Shown: positions 25,806 through 34,329, counted from the stretch's first letter. The stretch is DNA of 64,000 nucleotides from Leifsonia sp. Leaf264 (GCF_001422325.1 NZ_LMMR01000007.1:427539-491538), one strand, 5' to 3'. Numbers and translations: made by a program. Notes: generated by a model not told the origin, from the letters alone.

Positions 25806-25866
25806 GGCCGGGCGCGCCTCCGCTCCGCAGCGAGCGGACGAACAGCGTGGAAGAGTTGACCCCACC

Positions 25867-26529
25867 ATGGCACCGACCCCTCGCACCCTCGCCCCGCGTA
25901 TCGACCGCATCCGCCTTCCCGAGCTCATCGACGCCGACGTCGACTCCCTCGAACCGCACGACAGCCGCGATGCCGAGAGCTTCGCCGGCGTCGACCTGGT
26001 CGGCCGCGATCTCCAGGGGACGACCTTCAGCGAGTGCGCCTTCGTCGACGTCTCCGCTCACGAGGCCGACCTGCGCTCGGCGACTTTCCTCGACACCGTG
26101 ATCGAACGCCTCAACGCCCCGATCCTGAGCGCAGCCCGGTCGCGATTCCGCGACGTGAGCCTGGACTCCTCACGCCTGGGGTCGGCGGAGTTCTACGACG
26201 CCTCCTGGCAGTCGGTTCACATCGCGAACTGCAAGCTCGGCTTCGTGAACCTGCGTGGCGCGCATCTGAAGGACGTGCTGTTCACCGACTGCACGATCGA
26301 CGAGCTCGACCTCGGGGGAGTGAAGGCCGACCGCGTCTCCTTCGCCGGAACGCGCATCGGCACCATCGACCTCACCCATGCCGAGCTGAAGAACGTCGAC
26401 CTGCGCGCTGTCGACCTGCGCCGTATCGTCGGGCTGCCGGGCCTCAAGGGCGCGACGCTGACCTCGGAGCAGGTCGCCGAGCTGGCCGCGCTCTTCGCGG
26501 ACCAGCTCGGCATCACCGTCGAGGACTGA
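25867..26529 (+). CDS. pentapeptide-repeat protein
   Basis: This 220-residue protein is dominated by A(D/N)LxX-type pentapeptide repeats from about residue 40 to 190 (VDLVG, ADLRS, VNLRG, AHLKD, IDLTH, VDLRA), which build a right-handed beta-helix. No signal peptide or membrane segment is present. Some relatives mimic DNA and protect gyrase, but most have no known function. It is a single-gene unit ending convergently against the ABC ATPase gene, with a hairpin between them. Confidence 0.85.
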   Translation: MAPTPRTLAPRIDRIRLPELIDADVDSLEPHDSRDAESFAGVDLVGRDLQGTTFSECAFVDVSAHEADLRSATFLDTVIERLNAPILSAARSRFRDVSLDSSRLGSAEFYDASWQSVHIANCKLGFVNLRGAHLKDVLFTDCTIDELDLGGVKADRVSFAGTRIGTIDLTHAELKNVDLRAVDLRRIVGLPGLKGATLTSEQVAELAALFADQLGITVED

Positions 26530-26536
26530 GCGGCTC

Positions 26537-26555
26537 CGAGGGGCGAATCCCCTCG
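26537..26555. terminator. bidirectional hairpin between convergent genes
   Basis: CGAGGGG (26537-26543) and CCCCTCG (26549-26555) form a 7-bp stem with a 5-base loop, 8 bp after the pentapeptide gene and 15 bp from the end of the ABC ATPase gene. There is no T-run, but the position fits a shared terminator. Confidence 0.5.
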
Positions 26556-26569
26556 ATCGGAGGCCGGAG

Positions 26570-27238
26570 TCAGACCTCGCGCACGGCACCCTGCTTGATG
26601 TGCAGCCTGCGCTCCGCCCGTCGCGCGACGGCCGAATCGTGGGTGACCACGATGAGAGTGAGCCCGCGATCGCGCCACAGGCCCTCGAGCAGATCCATGA
26701 TCTCGTCGCGGGTCTCCTCGTCGAGGTTGCCCGTCGGCTCGTCGGCGAGGAGCACCTCCGGCTCCTTCACGAGGGCCCGCGCGATGGCGACGCGCTGCTG
26801 CTGTCCGCCGGACAACTCGTTCGGCAGGTGGGTGCCGCGGTCGGCGAGCCCCACCGAGGCGAGGGCATCCGCCGCCCGCTGCGACCGCTCGGCACCCGAT
26901 ACGCCGAGCGGCTCGAGCGCCGTCTCGACGTTCTGCTGCGCCGTGAGGGTCGGGATGAGGTTGAAGCCCTGGAAGACGAAGCCGATCTCCTTGGCGCGCA
27001 CGCGGGCGAGCCTGCCGTCAGACATCGTCGAGATGTCGTGGTCGCTGAGGGAGATCGTCCCGCCCGATGGCCTGTCGAGGCCGCCGAGCATCTGCAGCAG
27101 GGTCGACTTGCCGCCGCCTGTCGGTCCCTGGATGGCCACCATCTGGCCGGAGCCGATGGTGAGGTTCACGCCCTTGAGCGCGTGCACTGTGCGCTTGCCC
27201 TGCGTGTAGGTCTTGCTGACGTTGCTGAGGGTGTACAT
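26570..27238 (-). CDS. ABC transporter ATP-binding protein, MacB/LolD type
   Basis: This 222-residue ABC ATPase has Walker A GPTGGGKSTLLQ, signature LSGGQQQRVAIARAL, Walker B VLLADEPTGNLD and switch His in VVTHD. It has the single-domain form that pairs with FtsX/MacB-type permeases. The ATG at 27238 (MYTLSNVSKTY) is chosen over an upstream in-frame ATG at 27337, which would add a non-family Pro/Ala stretch. It follows its permease in the same operon, divergent from the two-component system at 28953. Confidence 0.92.
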   Translation of the reverse strand: MYTLSNVSKTYTQGKRTVHALKGVNLTIGSGQMVAIQGPTGGGKSTLLQMLGGLDRPSGGTISLSDHDISTMSDGRLARVRAKEIGFVFQGFNLIPTLTAQQNVETALEPLGVSGAERSQRAADALASVGLADRGTHLPNELSGGQQQRVAIARALVKEPEVLLADEPTGNLDEETRDEIMDLLEGLWRDRGLTLIVVTHDSAVARRAERRLHIKQGAVREV

Positions 27239-27272
27239 GGTCCTGGCCTTTTCGATTGGAGACGGATGCGGG

Positions 27273-28790
27273 TCAGCCGACGCTGCGGAGGGCCTCGGCG
27301 GGGCGCAACCTGGCCGCGCGCCAGCCGCCGAACGCACCGGCGAGGAGTCCGCCGAGCACGGCCAGTCCGACCGCGATGGCGATCACCGAGAGGGTGAGCG
27401 GGGCGTTCAGGGCGATGTCGGTCGTGGCCTGGGCCGCGGCGGCCATCGGGCCGCCGAAGCTGCGTCCGCCTCCGGCCGCGGCGCCGCCGGGACCGCCACC
27501 GGCGCCACCGGTTCCGGCCGCCGCGAGGCCGCCGGTCGAGGCGCTGCCCGAGAGGGTCGGGGCGATGATGTTGATTATGGTGATGCCCAGCACACCGATG
27601 ACGACGCCGAGGGCACCGCCGATGAGGCCCTGCACGAGCGATTCGCCGGCGACCTGGCCGACGATGCGGGGGTTCGACCAGCCGATCGCCTTGAGGGTTC
27701 CGAACTCGCGGGTGCGACGGGTGACGCCGGAGATCGTGAACAGGATCGCGATCAGGAACGCGGCGATCAGCACGGCCACCGACAGCCAGAGGCCGAGGTT
27801 GGCCACGAGGTCGGATGCTGTTCCCAGCGAGCCCGAGACGCTCGACGCGAGGTCCTCCTGGGTCGAGACGGTGGCATCCGGGAGTGCCTTCTCGATGTCG
27901 GCCTGGACCTGCGCGATGTCGGTCGACGACGCGGCCTGCACGTAGATGGTGGAGATGTTGCCGTCCTCGCCCGACAGGGTCTGCGCCACGTCGAGCGGGA
28001 TGTAGACGTTCGAGGCGCTGGCCGCGTCGGCCGAGTTCGAGGTGACGGTCCCGACGACCTCGAAGTCGGTGCCGCCCACGTCGATCGTGTCGCCCACGGC
28101 GATCTCGGCGCTGGTGGCGTAGTCGGCGTCGAGCACGGCAACGTCCTTGCCGGCGTCGTCGGGGGCGAGAGTGCGGCCATCGGCGAGGGTCACGGCCGAG
28201 AGCGGGCCGATGGCGTCGGCGGTCGGGTCGAGGCCGAGCACGGTGAAGCTGTCGACGTCGAAGGCGCTTCCGCCTGCGCCGTCCGGGCCGCCCTGCGGGG
28301 GCGCAGCACCCTGGTCGGTGGGGGCGCTGTCGGTCTGGTCGCCGCCGTCCTGGGCGAACTGCGGCATCTCGCCGTTGAAGGTGGTGTTGGTGAGGGCGAG
28401 GGTTCCGGATGCCGCAGCCACGTTGTCGATGCCCGTCACTGTGTGGAGCGCTGTGGCCGCGAAGGTGGTGGAGCCGAACCCCGCCGACAATCGCGACTGG
28501 CTCACCGAGGTGGTGCCGTCGTCGCTCGTCGTTCCGTCGCCGGCCCCGAACTGGAACCTGCCGCGATCGCCCTGCTCGCCGTCGGCCGGCGGGGTGGGGG
28601 TCTGGCTCACGGTGATGTCGGTGCCGACGCCGTAGACCGACTCGAGCACGGACGCCTGGGCCGACTTCACGCCGGCCGCGACCGAATTGACGATGATGAC
28701 GAGCGCGATGGCGAGCGCCATGCCGATCGCGATGATGGCGGTCTGGCGGCGCCGTCCGGCCAGCTCACGCCGGAGATAGGTGAAAAACAT
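27273..28790 (-). CDS. MacB/FtsX-type ABC transporter permease
   Basis: This 505-residue permease has an N-terminal helix (about 18-40), a large extracytoplasmic domain (about 45-320), then three helices in the FtsX domain with a Gly/Ala/Ser-rich extracytoplasmic loop (about 425-455). This layout is typical of actinobacterial MacB-like exporters located beside OmpR/kinase pairs. AAGGAG lies 4 bases before the ATG at 28790. With the ATPase it probably extrudes a peptide, lipid or drug. Phased boxes in the promoter region suggest control by the divergent response regulator. Confidence 0.9.
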   Translation of the reverse strand: MFFTYLRRELAGRRRQTAIIAIGMALAIALVIIVNSVAAGVKSAQASVLESVYGVGTDITVSQTPTPPADGEQGDRGRFQFGAGDGTTSDDGTTSVSQSRLSAGFGSTTFAATALHTVTGIDNVAAASGTLALTNTTFNGEMPQFAQDGGDQTDSAPTDQGAAPPQGGPDGAGGSAFDVDSFTVLGLDPTADAIGPLSAVTLADGRTLAPDDAGKDVAVLDADYATSAEIAVGDTIDVGGTDFEVVGTVTSNSADAASASNVYIPLDVAQTLSGEDGNISTIYVQAASSTDIAQVQADIEKALPDATVSTQEDLASSVSGSLGTASDLVANLGLWLSVAVLIAAFLIAILFTISGVTRRTREFGTLKAIGWSNPRIVGQVAGESLVQGLIGGALGVVIGVLGITIINIIAPTLSGSASTGGLAAAGTGGAGGGPGGAAAGGGRSFGGPMAAAAQATTDIALNAPLTLSVIAIAVGLAVLGGLLAGAFGGWRAARLRPAEALRSVG

Positions 28791-28842
28791 GCTGCTCCTT
28801 CAGGTGGATGCCCCGAAGCTACGAGCCGCTTCTATCGCCGCC

Positions 28843-28927
28843 CTATGGCCAGGCTGTGGAGACACTATGGAGCGCGGACCGACCGAACTCACAGCCACGA
28901 CACCGACGGCTCATAGACGGCTCATAG
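28843..28927. promoter_or_regulatory. 11-bp-phased CTATG boxes, probable OmpR-type operator array
   Basis: Three direct copies CTATGG, CTGTGG, CTATGG start at 28843, 28854 and 28865, exactly 11 bp apart. Two tandem copies of ACGGCTCATAG (28906-28916, 28917-28927) carry CTATGAG on the opposite strand, again 11 bp apart. OmpR/PhoB-family regulators bind tandem direct repeats with this period. One set faces the ABC operon and the other the regulator gene, so the divergent response regulator probably controls both. Confidence 0.7.
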
Positions 28928-28952
28928 GCCGGCGCGGATACTGGAGAGCACC

Positions 28953-29711
28953 ATGACGACTGAATCGACCGACCAGGCCCCCGTCCGCCAGCTCGCCGGC
29001 GGCATCCGTCGCGCCGATGGCACCCCCGTGCGAGTGCTCGTCGTCGACGACGAGTCGACCCTCACCGACCTGCTGCAGATGGCGCTGCGCTACGAAGGCT
29101 GGGACGTGCGCACCGCCGCCGACGGTCGCACGGCCGTCGCCGCCGCCCGCGAGTTCCGCCCCGATGCCGTCGTCCTCGACATCATGCTGCCCGACATCGA
29201 CGGCCTGCAGGTGCTGGCCCGCATCCGCGAGGACCGCCCCGAGGCGCCGGTGCTGTTCCTCACGGCCAAGGACTCGCTCGACGACAGGCTCAAGGGCCTC
29301 ACGGCCGGCGGAGACGACTACGTCACGAAGCCGTTCAGCCTCGAGGAAGTCGTGGCGCGACTGCGCGGACTCGTGCGGCGCTCGACCCTCACGACGGCCG
29401 CGGCGTCCGACCCCGTCATCGAGATCGGCGACCTCACCCTCAACGAGGACAGCCACGAGGTCAGCCGCGGCGGCGAGCTCATCGAGCTCACGGCCACGGA
29501 GTTCGAGCTTCTCCGCTTCCTCATGCGCAACCCGCGCCGCGTGCTCAGCAAGTCGCAGATCCTCGATCGGGTCTGGAGCTACGACTTCGGCGGCCGTTCC
29601 AGCGTCGTCGAGATCTACATCTCCTACCTGCGCAAGAAGATCGACGCCGGCCGCGAGCCGATGATCCACACAGTGCGCGGGGCCGGTTACCTCATCAAGC
29701 AAGCCGTATGA
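28953..29711 (+). CDS. OmpR/PhoB-family response regulator
   Basis: This 252-residue regulator has a receiver domain with the acidic pair in VLVVDDES, phospho-acceptor Asp76 (VVLDIMLPD) and the conserved Lys in YVTKPF. A C-terminal winged helix follows, with LTATEFELLRFL and the recognition region VVEIYISYLRKK. It overlaps the kinase gene by 4 bases (ATGA). The N-terminal 25 residues are an extra hydrophilic lead. It most likely binds the 11-bp-phased boxes upstream and controls itself and the MacB-type exporter. Confidence 0.93.
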   Translation: MTTESTDQAPVRQLAGGIRRADGTPVRVLVVDDESTLTDLLQMALRYEGWDVRTAADGRTAVAAAREFRPDAVVLDIMLPDIDGLQVLARIREDRPEAPVLFLTAKDSLDDRLKGLTAGGDDYVTKPFSLEEVVARLRGLVRRSTLTTAAASDPVIEIGDLTLNEDSHEVSRGGELIELTATEFELLRFLMRNPRRVLSKSQILDRVWSYDFGGRSSVVEIYISYLRKKIDAGREPMIHTVRGAGYLIKQAV

Positions 29712-31285
29712 GCGATCCGAGGCCGCAGCGTGTCGCGGGCGTGACGGCGTTCACGCGCGAGACCACGGCGGCGACCCCGGACGCTGCACCGGCTCCGGAT
29801 GCCGCCACGCGTCCGCGTGCTCCCATGACGCTGGTGCGGCGCCTGCTCATCACCGTCATCGCCGTTCTCGCCGTGGTCAGCACCGTCATCGGCCTGGTCA
29901 GCGTGCTCGTGCTGCAGGCGTCGTTGATGAACCGGGTCGACACCCAGCTGGCCAACACCACGAAGCGCGGCTACGTCGCGGCCGACATCCCGCAGGGTCA
30001 GAACGGCGGCGGCCTGCCCGACTTCAACAGGCTTCCGGATGCCGGGACCATTCTCAGCGCGCCGAGCCAGGCCGAGGGAACCGTCGCCGTGGTGTCGCAG
30101 GACGGCGTCGTGCAGACTGCCGGGCTACTCGACACCGACGGAGACATCACCCGGATCACCGTGGAGCAAGGTGACGCCCTCGCCGCCGTGCCGGCCGACC
30201 GGCAACCGCACACCATCGCCTTGAGCGAGCCGCTCGGCGAGTACAGGGCCATCGCCGTCGCCGACCAGGACGGCCGCAAGGTCGTCATCGGGCTCCCGCT
30301 CGCCAGCGTGAACGCGACCATCACCCAGCTCGCCGTCACCATCGCCATCGTGGCCGTCATCGGCATCCTCGTGGTGGCGTTCCTCGGCGCCCGCATCGTG
30401 CGCATAGCACTGCGCCCACTCACCCGCGTCACGCAGACAGCCCAGCGGGTGGCCCAGCTGCCGCTCGACCGCGGCGAGGTCGCCCTGGGCGAGCGGGTTC
30501 CCGACGCCGACGCCGACGAGCGCACCGAGGTCGGGCAGGTGGGAGCCGCGCTCAACACGATGCTCGATCACGTCGGCGCCGCCCTCGAGGCCCGCCAGGA
30601 GTCTGAGCAGAAGGTGCGCCGCTTCGTGGCCGACGCCAGCCACGAGCTGCGCACGCCGCTCGCCTCCATCCGCGGTTACTCCGAGCTCACCAGGCGCTCC
30701 GGCCAGGAGGTACCGCCCGACACGGCGCACGCGCTCGCACGCATCGAGAGCGAGTCCGTGCGCATGACGGGCCTCGTCGAGGACCTGCTGCTGCTCGCCA
30801 GGCTCGACGAGGGCCGCGAGCTCGCCCACGACCCCGTCGACCTCACGAGCATCATCATCGACGCCATCGGCGACGCCCACGTCTCGGGGCCCGATCACGA
30901 CTGGGAGGTCGACCTGCCCGAGGAGCCCGTCGTGGTCGACGGCGACGCCCCGCGCCTGCACCAGGTGGTGGTGAACCTGCTCGCGAACGCCCGCGTGCAC
31001 ACGCCGGCCGGTACGAGGGTGCTCGCCCGGTTGGCTGACGACGGCGACTCGGTGTCGATCACCGTGATTGATGACGGCCCGGGCATCGACCCGGCCATCA
31101 CCGGAACTCTGTTCGAGCGGTTCGCCCGTGGCGACGCATCGCGCACCCGTGCGACCGGAAGCACCGGCCTCGGCCTCGCCATCGTGCAGGCCGTCGTCGA
31201 GGCCCACGGCGGAACCGTTTCGGTCGCCAGCGAGCCCGGCGACACCGTCTTCACCGTGACCATCCCGCGCGCCGTCTCCCGCTGA
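29708..31285 (+). CDS. sensor histidine kinase with HAMP domain
   Basis: This 525-residue kinase has two membrane helices (about 45-68 and 208-230) that enclose an extracytoplasmic sensor of about 135 residues. HAMP, HisKA with phospho-acceptor His312 (DASHELRTPLASI) and HATPase_c follow, with the N box (VVNLLANARVH), DDGPGID and GSTGLGLAI. It is the partner of the response regulator at 28953. The first 40 residues are Ala/Pro-rich and hydrophilic. The signal is unknown; an exported peptide or envelope stress is plausible from the linked exporter. Confidence 0.93.
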   Translation: MSDPRPQRVAGVTAFTRETTAATPDAAPAPDAATRPRAPMTLVRRLLITVIAVLAVVSTVIGLVSVLVLQASLMNRVDTQLANTTKRGYVAADIPQGQNGGGLPDFNRLPDAGTILSAPSQAEGTVAVVSQDGVVQTAGLLDTDGDITRITVEQGDALAAVPADRQPHTIALSEPLGEYRAIAVADQDGRKVVIGLPLASVNATITQLAVTIAIVAVIGILVVAFLGARIVRIALRPLTRVTQTAQRVAQLPLDRGEVALGERVPDADADERTEVGQVGAALNTMLDHVGAALEARQESEQKVRRFVADASHELRTPLASIRGYSELTRRSGQEVPPDTAHALARIESESVRMTGLVEDLLLLARLDEGRELAHDPVDLTSIIIDAIGDAHVSGPDHDWEVDLPEEPVVVDGDAPRLHQVVVNLLANARVHTPAGTRVLARLADDGDSVSITVIDDGPGIDPAITGTLFERFARGDASRTRATGSTGLGLAIVQAVVEAHGGTVSVASEPGDTVFTVTIPRAVSR

Positions 31286-31296
31286 CTGCCGTCCCT

Positions 31297-31380
31297 CTCC
31301 CGCTGATCGAGTAGCCCGCGAGCGCAGCGAGCAGGCACCCCTCCCGCTGATCGAGTAGCCCGCGAGCGCAGCGAGCAGGC
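31297..31380. repeat. tandem 40-bp intergenic repeat
   Basis: A 40-bp unit beginning CTCCCGCTGATCGAGTAG and ending GCGAGCAGGC occurs perfectly at 31297-31336 and 31341-31380, with ACCC between the copies. GTATCGAGATC follows directly. The unit contains GCGAGCGCAGCGAGC, which can fold. It looks like a dispersed palindromic element of this lineage placed after the kinase gene, and may act as its terminator. Confidence 0.65.
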
Positions 31381-31517
31381 GTATCGAGATCACCGTCCCG
31401 CGCGCCGAACCCTCCCCGAACCGACCGCGCTGTGAAAGGATGACGGAGGCTGAGGGGGCGTCAGCTGCATGGGTGACCGCTCCCGTCGGCCATCCGTTGC
31501 AGCTTGACGAGGAGCCC

Positions 31518-32246
31518 ATGAACGACGCCGACCGCATCCTCGACTTCCGCGACGAGCTCGACCGCGATGCGCGGGCCCATGCCGCTGCTCCGACGATGTC
31601 GACGGCATCCGACTCCTCCGGATCTGTGGGCGTCGCCTTCGACTCCGACGCCCGAGTTCTCTCGGTGGTGGTCCGTGATGGCTGGCTGGCCACCCACGCC
31701 CCGTCGGAGCTCGGCCCAGTCATCGTCGACCTCGTCGTGCAGCTCGCGGCCGAGCGTGCACGCCAGTGGGGCGAGACCGTCGCCGAAGACGAGACCGCAC
31801 GCGTGGCTACTCCACTCCCTCCCCAGAGCGAGAGCCCGGGGGCGCTGCTCCAGTCCGCGCTCGTCGACGCCGGTGACTCCCTCGACGTGGCAGCCATGCT
31901 CGGGCGGATGATGACGATGCTCGAGGAGGTGAATGCCGGGATGGACTCCGCGATGCAGATCGTCACCACACGGCTGAGCACGTCCCATGTCGCCACCAGC
32001 GCCGGGGGTCATGCACGTGCGACAGTCGACGGATCGGGTGCCGTCACTGCGCTCCAGCTCGACGAGCCCTGGTTGCGCGCCGAGTCGCCCGCCGACATCA
32101 CGCGAGAGATCAACCAGGCGATCGCAATTGCGGCCGCCGCAGGCGCGGCGCCGACCAACCCGTTCGTGGGCACCCCACTCGAGCGCTACGGCGCTCTGCT
32201 CGACGACCCGTCGGCACTCAGCAGGATCTTCCTCGGAAAGGACTGA
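31518..32246 (+). CDS. YbaB/EbfC-like protein in a T7SS-associated module
   Basis: This protein has 242 residues from ATG 31518. The C-terminal half (HARATVDGSGAVTALQLD ... ITREINQAIAIAAAAGAA) resembles the YbaB/EbfC fold, which is found fused or adjacent to WXG/Esp proteins in actinobacteria. The N-terminal half has a second, diverged beta-alpha unit (GSVGVAFDSDARVLSVVV). No signal peptide or membrane helix is seen. GAGGAG lies 3 bases before ATG 31518; an in-frame ATG at 31440 would add 26 residues and cannot be excluded. It sits 3 bp before the EspC-like gene, so the two are co-translated and may act as a chaperone pair. Confidence 0.65.
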   Translation: MNDADRILDFRDELDRDARAHAAAPTMSTASDSSGSVGVAFDSDARVLSVVVRDGWLATHAPSELGPVIVDLVVQLAAERARQWGETVAEDETARVATPLPPQSESPGALLQSALVDAGDSLDVAAMLGRMMTMLEEVNAGMDSAMQIVTTRLSTSHVATSAGGHARATVDGSGAVTALQLDEPWLRAESPADITREINQAIAIAAAAGAAPTNPFVGTPLERYGALLDDPSALSRIFLGKD

Positions 32247-32249
32247 AGC

Positions 32250-32567
32250 ATGGCCGATCGCATCAGCGTCGCCTACGACGCCCTCACGAACGACGCCCGG
32301 CGCTGGGATGGCGTCGCAGCACGGTTGGATCAGGCGAAAGCCAGCGTGGCGAACCTCGACCTCGGCCGAGGAGAGTTCTCCTTCGCAGCGATGGATGTGG
32401 CCGACGAGTACGCGCGCCTCCGCGCCCTGGTGGTCCGACTCCTCGAAGACGGTGCCACCCAGACCCGCGGCGCTGCCTCGGCCCTTCGCGAGATCCGCGA
32501 GGACTTCGAGGGCACTGATGCCGCCATCCAGGCGTCCTTGGCCGAGCTCTGGGAGCCGGCGGACTGA
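32250..32567 (+). CDS. small EspC-like helical protein, probable T7SS substrate
   Basis: This 105-residue, wholly helical protein resembles the EspC/ESX-associated substrate family. It has an N-terminal amphipathic helix, a central DVADEYARL, and a C-terminal ALREIREDFEGTD. The last part corresponds to the YxxxD export signal but has Phe in place of Tyr (F-E-G-T-D). No signal peptide is present. It lies between the YbaB-like gene and a WXG-plus-membrane protein gene, so the three form one operon. Confidence 0.7.
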   Translation: MADRISVAYDALTNDARRWDGVAARLDQAKASVANLDLGRGEFSFAAMDVADEYARLRALVVRLLEDGATQTRGAASALREIREDFEGTDAAIQASLAELWEPAD

Positions 32568-32591
32568 CCCATCGCCGTCCACCGACATCGA

Positions 32592-32614
32592 ACACGCACA
32601 CGCACACGCACACG
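32592..32614 (+). repeat. hexanucleotide tandem repeat before a start codon
   Basis: ACACGC is repeated 3.8 times (32592-32614), ending directly before the ribosome site GAGAGGA of the gene at 32627. Because the unit is non-coding and adjoins the translation signals, slippage would change leader length and not reading frame. Confidence 0.6.
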
Positions 32615-32626
32615 AGAGGACATCCG

Positions 32627-33322
32627 ATGGATCCAGCACAGGAAGTCAGCGAGATGATCGCGAAGCTCCAGGGGAAGGTCGAGGAGCTCACCCGCATCGT
32701 GAATTCCACGCTCGCGAAGGTGCCCGATGTCCTCTCCTGGGTCGTCGACAGGCTGATCGAGGGCTGGAACACCCTCATGGCCAAGCTCGGCGAGTTCTGG
32801 GACTGGTTCACCGACAAGCTGTCCTACGTCGGAGACCCCTTTGGGCTGAACGCGGCGGCCGTATCGTGGCGTGAAGACGTCGGGGGCGTGGTGGCGAACC
32901 TCGTTCGCGACATCGACGACAGTGATCTGCTCGTCGACGACCGGTGGCAGGGCGACGGCGCCGACCAGTACCGGCAGGCGGTCGATCCGCAGCGCGAAGC
33001 GCTCGGCTCCATCAGCACCGACTTCGCCAGCAACATCTCCTCGGCACTGTCGGCGTTGGCGCTCGCCATCGCGTCGTTCTGGGGGGCGGTGTTGCTGGCC
33101 ATCGTGTCGGTGATCGCGGGCTTCGTGTTCGCCACGGGCGCCGCGGCCACGGTGTTCGGTCTTCCGATCGCCCCTCCGGCCGCGCTCGCCGGCCTCGCCG
33201 GAGGGCTCGCCTCGCTTGCCGTCGGCATGTCGATCCTCTACGCGACCGCGGGGACGGTGCGTGGAACCCTGGCCGGAGCGGCCTCAGGCGTGCAGACCTG
33301 GCCGCAGTTCGTCACCGCATGA
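32627..33322 (+). CDS. WXG-type protein with two C-terminal membrane helices
   Basis: This 231-residue protein has an N-terminal helical half with a W-Q-G turn (VDDRWQGDGADQYRQAV, about residues 100-117), like WXG100-domain T7SS substrates. Long hydrophobic segments follow at about 142-175 and 180-215, rich in Gly/Ala. No toxin domain is seen. It may be a membrane-inserting T7SS product or a membrane receptor for the EspC-like protein. GAGAGGA precedes the ATG. It overlaps the next gene by 4 bases. Confidence 0.7.
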   Translation: MDPAQEVSEMIAKLQGKVEELTRIVNSTLAKVPDVLSWVVDRLIEGWNTLMAKLGEFWDWFTDKLSYVGDPFGLNAAAVSWREDVGGVVANLVRDIDDSDLLVDDRWQGDGADQYRQAVDPQREALGSISTDFASNISSALSALALAIASFWGAVLLAIVSVIAGFVFATGAAATVFGLPIAPPAALAGLAGGLASLAVGMSILYATAGTVRGTLAGAASGVQTWPQFVTA

Positions 33323-33774
33323 GCGCGCGCGTCTGGACCTCCGACCCCGTCAAGCTCGCGAAGCGGCGAGGCATCGGCGGCATGATGATCGGCGGGATCC
33401 TCCTCGTCCTCGGTGCCGGCACGGCACCACTCTGGAGCGCCTCATCGACCCTCGCCGTCTTCGGCATCGCGTCGCTCGCCCTTGCGGTACTCGTGTTCGT
33501 GCTGAGCGCCATCGCCTTGAGCATTGCGCGTCGCTATCCCGCTGTCAGGCACCTCGGCGGGCCGAACGACCTCGCCACGGTCCTGGTGCTCGTCGTCGGA
33601 ATCCTCGGCGTCGTCCTCGCGGTGCTGAGCCTCATCGCACAGCCGTTCGAGTATTTCCTCGCCAGTGGGTTGCTGATCGTGATGATCGCGGTCTTGGCCG
33701 GATCCGTCGTGCTGCTGGCCGGGGCCAACCGCACCGCCATCCGGAGCGAGGATGCGACGGGCCCGCGGCCGTAG
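33319..33774 (+). CDS. four-TM membrane protein of the T7SS-like module
   Basis: This 151-residue protein is not recognised. It has four hydrophobic helices (about 20-38, 45-68, 85-105 and 112-135), a basic N-terminus (DPVKLAKRRG) and a short polar tail. The ATG overlaps the stop of the WXG-type gene, so it belongs to the same operon and may help insert or assemble that protein. Its stop abuts the stop of the convergent MarR gene with no gap. Confidence 0.65.
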   Translation: MSARVWTSDPVKLAKRRGIGGMMIGGILLVLGAGTAPLWSASSTLAVFGIASLALAVLVFVLSAIALSIARRYPAVRHLGGPNDLATVLVLVVGILGVVLAVLSLIAQPFEYFLASGLLIVMIAVLAGSVVLLAGANRTAIRSEDATGPRP

Positions 33775-34329
33775 TCAGGCGCTGAGGCGCCCCAGCAATT
33801 CAGCGAACTTGCGGATGTCGTCCTCAGGCCAGGTGCGCAGAAGCTCGTAGAAGCGCGCCTGGTTGGTGCGACGGATCGCCGTGACCTTGGCGATGGCGAG
33901 CGGAGTGGCCACCAGCACCCGGGCGCGCCCGTCGGTCTCGTCGGCCGTGCTCTCGACGAGCCCGAGCTGCTCCATCAATCGCACCTGGCGGCTGATGACG
34001 CTCTTGTCTGTGTGCAGCTGCTCGGCGAGGACCCCGGCGTGGGCCGGGCCCTGCCGAACGAGGTGCCCGAGGATCTTGTAGCCGGCGGGCTGGAGTTCCG
34101 GATGCACGCTCGCGGCGTAGTCGCGCCAGTTCGAGCGCACCCTGTTGAAGAGAGCGCTCAGCTGCCCCTCGACATCGGCGATGGCCTGATCGCTCGCCGC
34201 ATCCTGATCGGCGGTGTCGAGGTCGGCCGTCGCCGGGTCGTGGTCGTCGCTCATGGGCGCAATCCTATTCAGGTCGGCATCGTCGTCGACCGTAGCGGGG
34301 AAGAAGTCTGTGGTGTCGGCGGGGCTCAT
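33775..34329 (-). CDS. MarR-family regulator (second of tandem pair)
   Basis: This 184-residue MarR-type winged-helix regulator has NWRDYAASVHPELQPAGY and the HTH in LAEQLHTDKSVISRQVRLM, followed by the wing ESTADETDGRARV. It is a clear paralogue of the gene just upstream (34326-34769), from which it has an extra acidic N-terminus of about 60 residues. The ATG at 34329 overlaps the upstream stop by 4 bases; ATG 34252 is an alternative. It is third in the operon with the DHA2 efflux gene. Confidence 0.85.
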   Translation of the reverse strand: MSPADTTDFFPATVDDDADLNRIAPMSDDHDPATADLDTADQDAASDQAIADVEGQLSALFNRVRSNWRDYAASVHPELQPAGYKILGHLVRQGPAHAGVLAEQLHTDKSVISRQVRLMEQLGLVESTADETDGRARVLVATPLAIAKVTAIRRTNQARFYELLRTWPEDDIRKFAELLGRLSA

